Part shown: piece by piece, positions 1 through 6,659 of the stretch
Numbering within the stretch: the stretch's first letter is position 1
Layout: each line of letters opens with the position of its first letter
Assembly: GCA_002314465.1 (NCBI GenBank)
Contig: DCGA01000072.1
Coordinates: 1-8,028, forward strand
Direction: 5' to 3'
DNA: 8,028 nucleotides
Source: a bacterium UBA1790
Lineage (GTDB): Bacteria > Bacteroidota > Bacteroidia > Bacteroidales > Muribaculaceae
Made by a program: the position numbers and the translations under genes
Notes under the pieces: model-generated
The model's database searches: none
What the model saw: the letters and a program-made list of their open reading frames with translations, nothing else
Told to the model about the DNA's origin: nothing

Positions 1-461
1 TGGTGGGCGGCATCGTGATGAACAATGCCTCGGGTATGAGTTGCGGCACACATGCCAATAGCGACCAGGAACTCATCTCGCTGCGCATCGTGCTGCCCGA
101 CGGCACTGTGCTCGACACCGGCGACGAAGCGAGCCGCGAGGCATTCCGCCAGTCTCACCCCGAGTTCATCAAGGGCATTGAGCAGTTGCGCGACCGTGTC
201 ATGGCCGACGAGGAACTTGTGGAACGCATCCGCTACAAGTACTCTATCAAGTGCGTTACCGGTCTCAACATTTATCCGTTCGTAAGATTTTCCGACCCCT
301 TCGACATCATTACCCACCTCATGGTGGGTAGCGAGGGAACCCTGGCATTTGCCAGCGAGTTCACTATGAAGACAGGTCACCTGCATCCCTTCAAGTCGAG
401 CGCTATGCTCTACTTTGCCGACATGCGCCGCGCTTGCGAGGCTGTGGTCGACATGAAGTAG
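1..461 (+). pseudogene. FAD-linked oxidase, N-terminal fragment (5' cut by window, ends at in-frame TAG)
   Basis: This is the 3' part of the FAD-binding domain of a GlcD-type oxidoreductase; the reading frame is open from base 3 and the true start lies upstream. The segment GGIVMNNASGM, close to the start, is typical of the FAD_binding_4 pyrophosphate-binding region. VGSEGTLAFASEFTMKT near codons 108-124 is the conserved end of that domain. The frame then stops at TAG (459-461), inside the region that leads into the FAD-oxidase C-terminal domain, and continues without any shift in the downstream piece at 468-2363. The two pieces therefore read as one gene broken by a nonsense codon. On its own this fragment lacks the substrate-binding half and both Fe-S domains, so it should not be active. 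The family call is secure. Whether the gene is dead, read through, or a base-call error cannot be told from the sequence. Confidence 0.85.
459..461 (+). other. in-frame amber codon splitting the FAD/Fe-S oxidoreductase
   Basis: Codons read ATG AAG TAG GGA CCT GTG, and the frame is the same on both sides. The protein before it (ending ACEAVVDMK) and after it (GPVHCAELLDKKSL) joins into a continuous family-like sequence, so no frameshift is needed. One base change from AAG, CAG, GAG or another sense codon would give TAG. The complete genes in this window end in TAA or TGA, and none ends in TAG. Confidence 0.9.
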
Positions 462-467
462 GGACCT

Positions 468-2363
468 GTGCACTGTGCCGAGTTGCTCGACAAGAAGTCG
501 CTCGAGAGCGTTGACGATAAGACCGGTCCCAACCTCACCGCAGTGCTTATCCAGACCTTTGCCGACTCGCAGGAAGAACTCGACAGCAACATCGCTGCCA
601 TCAACAAGATACTCGAGCCCTACGAACTCTATGTTCCCGCTCGCTTCACAAGCGACCCCAAGGAGTATGGCAAGTACTGGGCCATCCGTTCGGGCATCTT
701 CCCCAGCGTGGGCGGCACTCGTCCGTTGGGTACAACGGTAATCATCGAGGACGTGGCGTTCCACATCGAGGACCTTCCCGATGCAACCGTTGACCTTGCC
801 AACATGCTCGCCGAGCACGGATATGACGACAGCTGTATCTACGGTCATGCCCTCGAGGGCAACTATCACTTCATCGTGGCTCAGTCGTTCGACAGCGACG
901 AGGAGGTGAAGCGCTACCGCAACCTCATGGACGAGATTGTGAAACTCGTTATCGACAAGTACGACGGTTCGCTCAAGGCCGAACACGGTACCGGCCGCAA
1001 CATGGCACCGTTTGTAGTGAAGGAGTGGGGTGAGAAGGCGTTCGAGGTGATGCGTGAGGTTAAGCGCATCTTCGACCCCGATTGCATCCTCAATCCCGGC
1101 GTAATCTTTAACGACGACCCCAAGTGCTTTGTCAAGGGCTTCAAACCCATGCCTCTCACCAATGATAATGTGGACAAGTGCATCGAGTGCGGTTTCTGCG
1201 AGACTAACTGTCTGGCTCACGGCCTCACCATGTCGTCGCGCCAGCGCATAATCGTGCAGCGCGAGATTGCGCGCCTCAAGGCCACTGGCGAGGACAATGC
1301 CCGCCTGGCACGCCTCGAGAAGCAATATGAATACTATGGCGACGCTACCTGTGCGGCCGACGGACTGTGCAGCACCTCGTGTCCCATGAAGATAAATGTG
1401 GGTGACCTCACCCACGACCTGCGCAATGCTGCCCATGCGCCCGGAACCAAGTTCCACAGCGTGGGTAATTTCGCAGCCAACCATTTCGCCGGTGTGAAGA
1501 GCGCCCTCAAGGGTGCCCTGTACATGGCATCGGCTGCCCACGCAGTGCTGGGCGACAGTGCTGTCACCGGTATGGGCAAGGCTATGCATGGCATGGGTCT
1601 GCCCCTGTGGACTCCCGCTTTGCCCAAGGCTCACTGCATGAAGAAACTTGCTGCCACCGTTCAGGAAAAGAAGGTGGTGTATTTCCCCAGTTGCCTTAAC
1701 CAGACTATGGGCCACTCCAAGGGTGGTAACAAGGTTGACCTGGTTGACAAGGTAGTGGAATTCCTCGGCCGTGCCGGTTGGCAGGTAATCTTCCCCGAGG
1801 GTATGGAGAAGATGTGCTGCGGCATGATATGGGAGAGCAAGGGTATGCCCGATGTCGCCAATCGCAAGACTGCCGAACTCGAGGCTGCCATGCTCAAGGC
1901 AAGCGAGAACGGCAAGTATCCCGTGATGTGCGACCAGAGCCCCTGTCTGCACCGCATGCGCGAGAACATGAAGCAACTCAAGCCGCTCGAACTCATGGAG
2001 TTTATCCACGACTATGTGGCCGACGACCTCACTTTCAATAAGACCGACGAACCTGTGGCAATCCACATCACCTGCTCGAGCCGTCACATGGGCCTTGTCG
2101 ACAAGATTCTGTCGCTGGCTCACCGCTGCTCAAGCAATGTGGTGCTGCCCGAGGGGGTAGGGTGTTGCGGTTTTGCCGGAGACAAGGGTTTCACTCATCC
2201 CGAACTCAATGCCTATGCGCTGCGCAAACTGCGTCCCGCCATTGAGGCTGCGGGCGTGAAGCGCGGATTCTCTAACAGCCGCACCTGTGAGATAGGCCTT
2301 ACCACCAACAGCGGTGTTCCTTACCAGTCGCTCGTTTATCTTATAGATGAGGTGACTAAGTAA
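468..2363 (+). CDS. FAD-linked oxidase C-terminal domain plus 4Fe-4S / CCG-domain oxidoreductase (GlcD-GlcF fusion type)
   Basis: This is the larger part of the broken GlcD/GlcF-like dehydrogenase (D-lactate or D-2-hydroxyacid type), a family that passes electrons from a 2-hydroxyacid through FAD and Fe-S clusters. Numbering from the GTG at 468: the FAD-oxidase C-terminal domain covers about residues 1-215, with YGHALEGNYHF (125-135), EHGTGR (172-177) and ILNPGVI (207-213). A 4Fe-4S motif CxxCxxCxxxC uses C238, C241, C244 and C248; a second has C295, C301 and C305-Pro. Two cysteine-rich CCG domains follow: C409 with C450-C451-G, and C536 with C566-C567-G. The GTG lies only six bases after the TAG and is a weak start. 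The frame is really the continuation of the upstream fragment, so reinitiation would give a protein without its FAD pyrophosphate-binding part. All C-terminal motifs are intact, which suggests a recent lesion, readthrough or a sequencing error. The exact substrate is not resolved. Confidence 0.85.
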   Translation: MHCAELLDKKSLESVDDKTGPNLTAVLIQTFADSQEELDSNIAAINKILEPYELYVPARFTSDPKEYGKYWAIRSGIFPSVGGTRPLGTTVIIEDVAFHIEDLPDATVDLANMLAEHGYDDSCIYGHALEGNYHFIVAQSFDSDEEVKRYRNLMDEIVKLVIDKYDGSLKAEHGTGRNMAPFVVKEWGEKAFEVMREVKRIFDPDCILNPGVIFNDDPKCFVKGFKPMPLTNDNVDKCIECGFCETNCLAHGLTMSSRQRIIVQREIARLKATGEDNARLARLEKQYEYYGDATCAADGLCSTSCPMKINVGDLTHDLRNAAHAPGTKFHSVGNFAANHFAGVKSALKGALYMASAAHAVLGDSAVTGMGKAMHGMGLPLWTPALPKAHCMKKLAATVQEKKVVYFPSCLNQTMGHSKGGNKVDLVDKVVEFLGRAGWQVIFPEGMEKMCCGMIWESKGMPDVANRKTAELEAAMLKASENGKYPVMCDQSPCLHRMRENMKQLKPLELMEFIHDYVADDLTFNKTDEPVAIHITCSSRHMGLVDKILSLAHRCSSNVVLPEGVGCCGFAGDKGFTHPELNAYALRKLRPAIEAAGVKRGFSNSRTCEIGLTTNSGVPYQSLVYLIDEVTK

Positions 2364-2395
2364 GGGGTTAATAGGTTAAGGGGTTAAAAGGTTAA
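2364..2395 (+). repeat. 16-bp tandem repeat, GGTTAA-based, two copies
   Basis: Two adjacent 16-base units, GGGGTTAATAGGTTAA and GGGGTTAAAAGGTTAA, differ at one position. The first begins at the base after the oxidoreductase stop codon. Each unit holds two GGTTAA cores, giving four in a row. It fills the first half of the 80-bp gap before the next gene. Its function is unknown. It is too short and too G-rich in spacing to act as a hairpin terminator. Confidence 0.85.
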
Positions 2396-2443
2396 CTCGA
2401 GAACTCCGATTAAATAAGATTTAAAAAGTTTTTTTAATATAAA
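2396..2443 (+). promoter_or_regulatory. A/T-rich translation-initiation leader of the membrane protein gene
   Basis: The bases before the ATG at 2444 are almost all A and T and include an inverted repeat, TTAAAAA (2421-2427) with TTTTTAA (2431-2437). There is no Shine-Dalgarno motif, as is usual in Bacteroidetes, where A-rich leaders help start translation. I see no TAnnTTTG element here, so the gene may depend on transcription from upstream or on a promoter I cannot recognise. Confidence 0.4.
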
Positions 2444-4168
2444 ATGGCAACTAACAACAGCAAACGATTACTTGCAGTCGACATCTTGCGCGGTATCACC
2501 GTGGCAGGTATGCTGCTGGTAAACAACCCGGGTTCGTGGGGACATCTTTACAAGCCCTTGGCTCATGCCGAGTGGATTGGACTTTCGCCCACCGACCTCG
2601 TGTTCCCGTTCTTTATGTTCGTGATGGGTGTGAGCATGTTCTTCTCATTGCGAAAGTTTGACTTCAAGCCCAGCGGCAGCCTTATGCTTAAGATATGCCG
2701 TCGCACACTCATCATGTTCCTCATCGGTTGGATTGTGCAGTGGTTTGGCATGTGGCTTCGCGGACTTTATATTCCCAGCCAGTCGTTCTTCGACGTAGCG
2801 TTTGAGAAACTCCGCATCCTGGGTGTGTTCCAGCGTCTTGCGCTTGTCTACTTCTTCGGCTCGCTCGTTGCAGTGCTGTTCAAGCAGAAGTTCATCCCCT
2901 GGATAATAGGTCTGATTCTTGTTGCCTATGCGGTGATACTGGGCCTGGGCCATGGCTATGACTTCAACAGCGACAATGTGCTGTGCAGCGTCGACCTTTC
3001 GCTGCTCGGCGAGAACCACATGTACCACGAGGGTGCCTATGGATTCTCTCTTGCACTCGACCCCGAGGGCATACTGAGCACGCTGCCGTGTATTGCCCAT
3101 GTTCTCATTGGCTTCATGATGGGTAAGGTGCTTGTCAACATACGCGACAACCGCGACCGAGTTGTGAAAATAGCCGTTTGGGGCTGTGTGATGCTGCTCG
3201 TGGGCTGGTTGCTGCAGTATGGCATTCCTTGCGCCAAGAAGGCGTGGACATCGTCTTATGTGCTCATTACCTGCGGTATGGCATCGTGCGTGCTTGCAAT
3301 GCTCATCTATTGCATCGACATCAAGGGCCACGACAAGTGGTGCCGTTTCTTCCAGGCGTTTGGCGTTAACCCGCTGTTCTGCTACTTGCTGGGTACAATC
3401 CTCGCTATCATCTTCGGCGCTGTGATAGTTTACCAGAGCGACGACTATGTGCGCGGCGATGCCGAGAAGGCTGTTGCCCTCTACACTCCTCTTGCCGCCG
3501 ACAGTTGTGCCGAGGCTCAGAATAACCTCGCCATTGCCTATTTCAACGGCAAGGGCGTTGACGAAAACCAGGCCGAGGCTGTGAAACTGTTCCAGGCCGC
3601 TGCCGCCGATTCGTCTATGGTTAAGGCACGCTACAACCTGGCGCTGGCTTACATGCAGGACGATGATGTGACCAACGACAAGGAAGTCGTTACGCTCCTC
3701 ACCGAGGCTGCCGACTCATCGATGACAAGCGCCCAGTTCAACCTGGCGCTGTGCTACGACTTCGGCAAGTTTGTGCAGACCGACCACGCCAAGGCTATGG
3801 AATACTACATGGCTGCTTCTAAACAAGGCTTGCGCCGTGCCAAGGAAGCGGTTAACGCTTGCTATGCCGACACCGTAGGCGCAACATCGCTCTACCGTTT
3901 TGACGATGTGATGCTGCACGACATGAGCGGTTTCGGCGCATTTGAGGGAGATAGCCTCACCGCCAAGCAGACCGCCTTCAACGAGGCTGTAAATGTGGCT
4001 CACGGCACAGGCGAGCGCGCATCAATCAAGGCAAAGGCCTATGAGTGGTGCCAGGGTGTTACTACCAGCGACGAGGCTGCATCGTGCCTGCACGCGATAC
4101 TCTTCGTGTTGCTCAACTGGTGCTTCGGTTACATCCTTTACAAGAAGAAAATTTACATAAAAATATAA
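2444..4168 (+). CDS. HGSNAT/NagX/MurT-like polytopic membrane protein (DUF5009 type) with inserted Sel1-like repeats
   Basis: The first 330 residues match the heparan-alpha-glucosaminide N-acetyltransferase / NagX family of inner-membrane proteins. They begin with RLLAVDILRGITVAGML (8-24), and HAEWIGLSPTDLVFPFFMF (41-59) holds H41, at the place of the active histidine of human HGSNAT. Many hydrophobic segments follow up to about 330, including FGVNPLFCYLLG (306-317). The protein then departs from the family: residues about 338-475 form Sel1-like (TPR-type) repeats, e.g. AEAQNNLAIAYFNGKGVD (356-373), ARYNLALAYMQ (395-405) and AQFNLALCYDFGK (430-442). After a linker (about 476-527) the expected last helix returns, ending FGYILYKKKIYIKI. 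The usual family has only a short loop here. With a cytoplasmic lysine-rich C-terminus, the repeats would lie in the periplasm (inference). It stands before a BadF kinase and MurQ. In T. forsythia a membrane protein in this position, MurT, is, as I recall, a MurNAc transporter, so transport of amino sugars is as likely as acetyl transfer. The family call is firm; the substrate is not. Confidence 0.85.
   Translation: MATNNSKRLLAVDILRGITVAGMLLVNNPGSWGHLYKPLAHAEWIGLSPTDLVFPFFMFVMGVSMFFSLRKFDFKPSGSLMLKICRRTLIMFLIGWIVQWFGMWLRGLYIPSQSFFDVAFEKLRILGVFQRLALVYFFGSLVAVLFKQKFIPWIIGLILVAYAVILGLGHGYDFNSDNVLCSVDLSLLGENHMYHEGAYGFSLALDPEGILSTLPCIAHVLIGFMMGKVLVNIRDNRDRVVKIAVWGCVMLLVGWLLQYGIPCAKKAWTSSYVLITCGMASCVLAMLIYCIDIKGHDKWCRFFQAFGVNPLFCYLLGTILAIIFGAVIVYQSDDYVRGDAEKAVALYTPLAADSCAEAQNNLAIAYFNGKGVDENQAEAVKLFQAAAADSSMVKARYNLALAYMQDDDVTNDKEVVTLLTEAADSSMTSAQFNLALCYDFGKFVQTDHAKAMEYYMAASKQGLRRAKEAVNACYADTVGATSLYRFDDVMLHDMSGFGAFEGDSLTAKQTAFNEAVNVAHGTGERASIKAKAYEWCQGVTTSDEAASCLHAILFVLLNWCFGYILYKKKIYIKI
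3455..3870 (+). other. Sel1-like repeat domain inserted in the membrane protein
   Basis: Codons about 338-475 of the gene at 2444 encode three recognisable Sel1-like repeats of about 36 residues, starting near residues 355, 391 and 427, with a partial one before them. Each has the alternating pattern A-x-x-N-L-A-x-x-Y followed by a second helix ending A-A-x-x-S/G. The frame runs through both junctions without a break, and codon use resembles the flanking membrane part, so an assembly join is unlikely. Boundaries are approximate. Confidence 0.75.
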
Positions 4169-4192
4169 TATAAACCAATAAACTAAAAAATT

Positions 4193-5035
4193 ATGATTTT
4201 AATTGCTGACTGCGGATCAACCAAGATTGATTGGTGTCTGCTCAACGACGGCGAGAAACTGGCACAAGTTTTTACAACTGGTATGAACGCCCTTCTGCTC
4301 ACTGAAGAGGAAATGACCAACCGCATCAAGGAAGAACTTATGCCGCACATCAAGAGCTATAAGGTAGACGAAATCTACTATTATGGCGCTGGTATCATTA
4401 GCGAGGAAATCAAGCAACAGGTTGTGAACGCCCTTAAGGCCAATTTCCCTGCTGCTTCTAAGGTAGAGGTTGATAGCGACCTCCTGGCTGCTGCACGCGC
4501 ACTGTGCCAGCACGAGCCCGGCGTGGCTTGTATCATGGGTACAGGTTCTAACTCTTGCTACTACGACGGCGAGAAGGTTGTCGACAACGTTTCTCCCCTG
4601 GGTTACATCCTGGGCGACGAGGGTAGCGGTGCCGTTCTGGGCAAGCTCCTCGTGGGCGACGTGCTCAAGAAACAGCTTCCCGAGGCAATTTGCGAGAAGT
4701 TCCTCAAGCAGTACAATACTAACCGTACTGAGATAATCACCAACGTTTATAAGAAACCTGCTGCCAACCGTTACCTGGCAAGTTTCGCTCCCTTCATCTC
4801 TGAGAATAACGATGTTCCCGAGGTGCACGAGTTGGGTGTTCGCGCTTTCAAGGCTTTCTTCCAGCGCAACGTTGCCAATTATGCCAACTATCAGCAGCTC
4901 CCCTGCAACTTCGTGGGTTCAATCGCTTATTACCAGAAGAAGAACCTGGTAGAGGCTGCCGAGGCTTGTGGTATCACTGTGGGAACTATCATGCAGACCC
5001 CCATGGACGGTCTCATCAAGTTCCACACTAACTAA
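4193..5035 (+). CDS. murK: BadF/BadG-type amino-sugar kinase (MurNAc/GlcNAc kinase-like)
   Basis: This is a cytoplasmic ATP-dependent kinase of the BadF/BadG/BcrA/BcrD family within the ASKHA (actin / sugar-kinase) fold. The 280 residues are full length for the family. The N-terminal phosphate-1 loop is ADCGSTKIDW (5-14). An Asp in VDSDLLAAARA (around 93-103) is in the usual place for the catalytic base. The second phosphate loop is IMGTGSNS (114-121). GYILGDEGSGAVLGKLL (137-153) is the BadF signature, and VGSIAYYQKK (241-250) is the adenosine-side motif. It begins 24 bases after the membrane protein and lies 69 bases before murQ. MurQ needs MurNAc-6-phosphate, so a kinase next to it most likely phosphorylates MurNAc, as shown for MurK in Clostridium and Tannerella; GlcNAc may also be accepted. 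The family is certain; the MurNAc assignment rests on context. Confidence 0.88.
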   Translation: MILIADCGSTKIDWCLLNDGEKLAQVFTTGMNALLLTEEEMTNRIKEELMPHIKSYKVDEIYYYGAGIISEEIKQQVVNALKANFPAASKVEVDSDLLAAARALCQHEPGVACIMGTGSNSCYYDGEKVVDNVSPLGYILGDEGSGAVLGKLLVGDVLKKQLPEAICEKFLKQYNTNRTEIITNVYKKPAANRYLASFAPFISENNDVPEVHELGVRAFKAFFQRNVANYANYQQLPCNFVGSIAYYQKKNLVEAAEACGITVGTIMQTPMDGLIKFHTN

Positions 5036-5046
5036 GGCTTCCCCCA

Positions 5047-5066
5047 CCGGGGCCGTCGAGCCCCGG
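5047..5066 (+). promoter_or_regulatory. GC-rich intergenic hairpin between kinase gene and murQ
   Basis: CCGGGGC (5047-5053) and GCCCCGG (5060-5066) form a perfect 7-bp stem with a six-base loop, CGTCGA. It begins 11 bases after the kinase stop. No run of T follows (GCAATCTGTAAATAAC), so it is not a typical intrinsic terminator. A role in partial attenuation, transcript processing or mRNA stability within the operon is possible. Confidence 0.6.
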
Positions 5067-5104
5067 GCAATCTGTAAATAACAAACTAAAATCAATTTTA
5101 AACT

Positions 5105-5923
5105 ATGGCTTTTGTAAAGATTAGCGAACAATCATCACTCTATAACGACCTCGAGAAGAAGTCGGTACACGAACTCCTCACCGATATCAACCGCGAAGAC
5201 CACAAGGTGGCCGACGCAGTGGAGAAGGCAATTCCCCAGATTGAGAAGCTCGTTACCGGTATCGTTGAGCGCATGAAGCGCGGTGGCCGCATCTTCTACA
5301 TGGGTGCAGGTACCAGCGGACGCCTGGGCGTGCTCGATGCAAGCGAGATTCCCCCCACATTCGGTATGGATCCGGGTTGGATTATCGGCCTCATCGCCGG
5401 TGGTGACCACGCGTTGCGCAACGCCGTTGAGAACGCCGAGGACGACACCGAGCAGGGATGGAAAGACCTCCAGGCTTTCAACGTTAACGAGAAGGACACC
5501 ATCATCGGTATCGCGGCATCGGGTACTACTCCCTATGTCATCGGTGCACTGCGCACTGCCCGCGAGCACGGCTGTCTCACCGGCGCTATCAGCAGCAACC
5601 CCGACTCGCCCGTGAGCCAGGTTGCCGAGATAGGCATCGAGATGGTAGTTGGTCCCGAGTATGTTACCGGTAGTTCACGCATGAAGAGCGGTACTGGTCA
5701 GAAACTCATCTGCAACATGATTTCTACCAGTGTCATGATTCAGATGGGACGCGTTAAGGGTAACAAGATGGTCAACATGCAGCTTTCTAACGCTAAACTC
5801 GTCGACCGTGGCACACGCATGGTTATCGAGGAACTGGGTTTGGAATATGAGGAGGCTAAGCGCCTGCTCCTTCTCCACGGTTCGGTAAAGAAGGCTGTTG
5901 ACGCCTATAACGAGAACAAGTGA
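5105..5923 (+). CDS. murQ: N-acetylmuramic acid 6-phosphate etherase
   Basis: MurQ cleaves the lactyl ether of MurNAc-6-phosphate to give GlcNAc-6-phosphate and D-lactate in the cytoplasm, a step in peptidoglycan-sugar recycling. The protein (272 residues) is a SIS-domain enzyme. GAGTSGRLGVLDASEIPPTFG (67-87) is the family signature, and E81 aligns with the catalytic Glu83 of E. coli MurQ. E112 in NAEDD is in the place of E. coli Glu114. ASGTTPYVIGALR (138-150) is the second sugar-phosphate loop, and SSRMKSGTGQK (190-200) is also conserved. It lacks the extended C-terminal tail of the 298-residue E. coli enzyme, which I believe is normal in Bacteroidetes. The start ATG follows an A/T-rich leader without a Shine-Dalgarno sequence. 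Its stop overlaps the start of the next gene (TGATG). It supplies GlcNAc-6-P to the Nag pathway; the D-lactate could feed a dehydrogenase like the one upstream. Confidence 0.96.
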   Translation: MAFVKISEQSSLYNDLEKKSVHELLTDINREDHKVADAVEKAIPQIEKLVTGIVERMKRGGRIFYMGAGTSGRLGVLDASEIPPTFGMDPGWIIGLIAGGDHALRNAVENAEDDTEQGWKDLQAFNVNEKDTIIGIAASGTTPYVIGALRTAREHGCLTGAISSNPDSPVSQVAEIGIEMVVGPEYVTGSSRMKSGTGQKLICNMISTSVMIQMGRVKGNKMVNMQLSNAKLVDRGTRMVIEELGLEYEEAKRLLLLHGSVKKAVDAYNENK

Positions 5924-6579
5924 TGAAACGTTGCATTATATTGCTGCTTGCTGTGCTGGCCATCATGCCCATGTGGGCTCAGAAGGCCAATAATGACCCT
6001 TACTACGGTCGCCGCGCCACTCTCTTCGAGTTGCTGCCCGTGGGCAAGAAGGACATTATCTTCATTGGCAACAGCCTTACCGACGGCTGCGAGTTCAACG
6101 AACTGCTTGGCAACAAGAACGTGAAGAACCGTGGCATCGTGGGCGATATCATCCAGGGTATCTACGAGCGCATCGACCCCGTTCTCAAGGGACAACCCAA
6201 GAAGATTTTCATCCAGAGCGGTGTCAACGATGTGTCGCATGGCGTGAGCGCCGACAGCATTGCCCGCGTCATGGAGAAACTCATCGTCAAGATTAAGAAG
6301 GAGAGTCCGCGCACCAAGATTTACCTGCAGAGCATGCTCCCGTTTAACAACGAGGTGCGTGAGTGGAAACTGCTCAAGGGCCGCGACCAGGTGGTCGTCG
6401 ACGGTAACCGCCTCCTCGAGCAGGTGGCTCGTCGTCAGGGTGTTACCTGGATAAACCTGTACCCCCTGTTCGTCGACGAGAACGGGCGACTCAAGGCCGA
6501 GTATACCAACGACGGACTGCACCTCATGGGCCCGGCCTATCTGGTGTGGCGCGATGCCGTCGCACCCTATGTCAAGTGA
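5923..6579 (+). CDS. secreted SGNH/GDSL-family hydrolase (esterase/lipase-like)
   Basis: An exported hydrolase of 218 residues from the ATG at 5923. The signal peptide is MKRCIILLLAVLAIMPMWA, with likely cleavage before Gln20. The four SGNH blocks are visible: block I IGNSLTDG with nucleophile Ser51, block II NRGIVGD with the oxyanion-hole glycine near 71-74, block III SGVNDVS with Asn102, and block V NDGLHLMGPAY with Asp197 and His200. This fits the PAF-acetylhydrolase / sialate-esterase-like branch, which removes acyl (often acetyl) groups from sugars. The ATG shares its A with the murQ stop (TGATG), so translation is probably coupled and the gene belongs to the murQ operon. A GTG three bases earlier (5920) is in frame, but the ATG is the better start. 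Its substrate is unknown; O-acetylated muramic or sialic acid would suit the neighbours, but this is inference. Confidence 0.9.
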   Translation: MKRCIILLLAVLAIMPMWAQKANNDPYYGRRATLFELLPVGKKDIIFIGNSLTDGCEFNELLGNKNVKNRGIVGDIIQGIYERIDPVLKGQPKKIFIQSGVNDVSHGVSADSIARVMEKLIVKIKKESPRTKIYLQSMLPFNNEVREWKLLKGRDQVVVDGNRLLEQVARRQGVTWINLYPLFVDENGRLKAEYTNDGLHLMGPAYLVWRDAVAPYVK

Positions 6580-6609
6580 CATAACCACCCATTAAAACAG
6601 ATTAACCTT

Positions 6610-6648
6610 GCGGGGATGGCTCATAGGCTGTCCCCGCTTCCTTTATTG
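6610..6648 (+). terminator. stem-loop terminator after the SGNH gene
   Basis: GCGGGGA (6610-6616) pairs with TCCCCGC (6631-6637). Two G-T wobbles and two more GC pairs extend this to an 11-bp stem with a six-base loop, TCATAG (6621-6626). The T-rich stretch TTCCTTTATT follows. It lies 30 bases after the SGNH stop and would end the murQ operon transcript before the sialidase promoter. Confidence 0.7.
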
Positions 6649-6659
6649 ACCAAAATTTG

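Noticed and set aside
459..461. TAG read as pyrrolysine or as a programmed frameshift site
   Set aside because: The frame is the same on both sides, so no frameshift is needed. Pyrrolysine is not known in this type of dehydrogenase or expected in Bacteroidales, and no pyl genes are visible. A nonsense mutation or sequence error is simpler.
2364..2395. GGTTAA repeat as a CRISPR array or an origin
   Set aside because: There are only two adjacent units without spacers, and no cas genes or origin-binding boxes nearby.
2645..3331. Minus-strand open frame of 228 codons opposite the membrane protein gene
   Set aside because: The + strand encodes clear family motifs and membrane helices. The antisense product is a His/Ala/Glu-rich shadow without a start context.
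5047..5066. Hairpin after the kinase gene as a full intrinsic terminator
   Set aside because: No T-run follows the stem, and murQ is functionally linked and only 69 bases away, with no promoter match in the gap.
5920..5922. GTG as the start of the SGNH gene
   Set aside because: The ATG three bases later gives a normal signal peptide start and the common TGATG overlap with the murQ stop.
5905..6588. Long open frame on the minus strand (227 codons) opposite the SGNH gene
   Set aside because: It lies fully antisense to a gene with a signal peptide and all SGNH blocks. Its translation has no recognisable domain, and the length is explained by the codon bias of the real gene.
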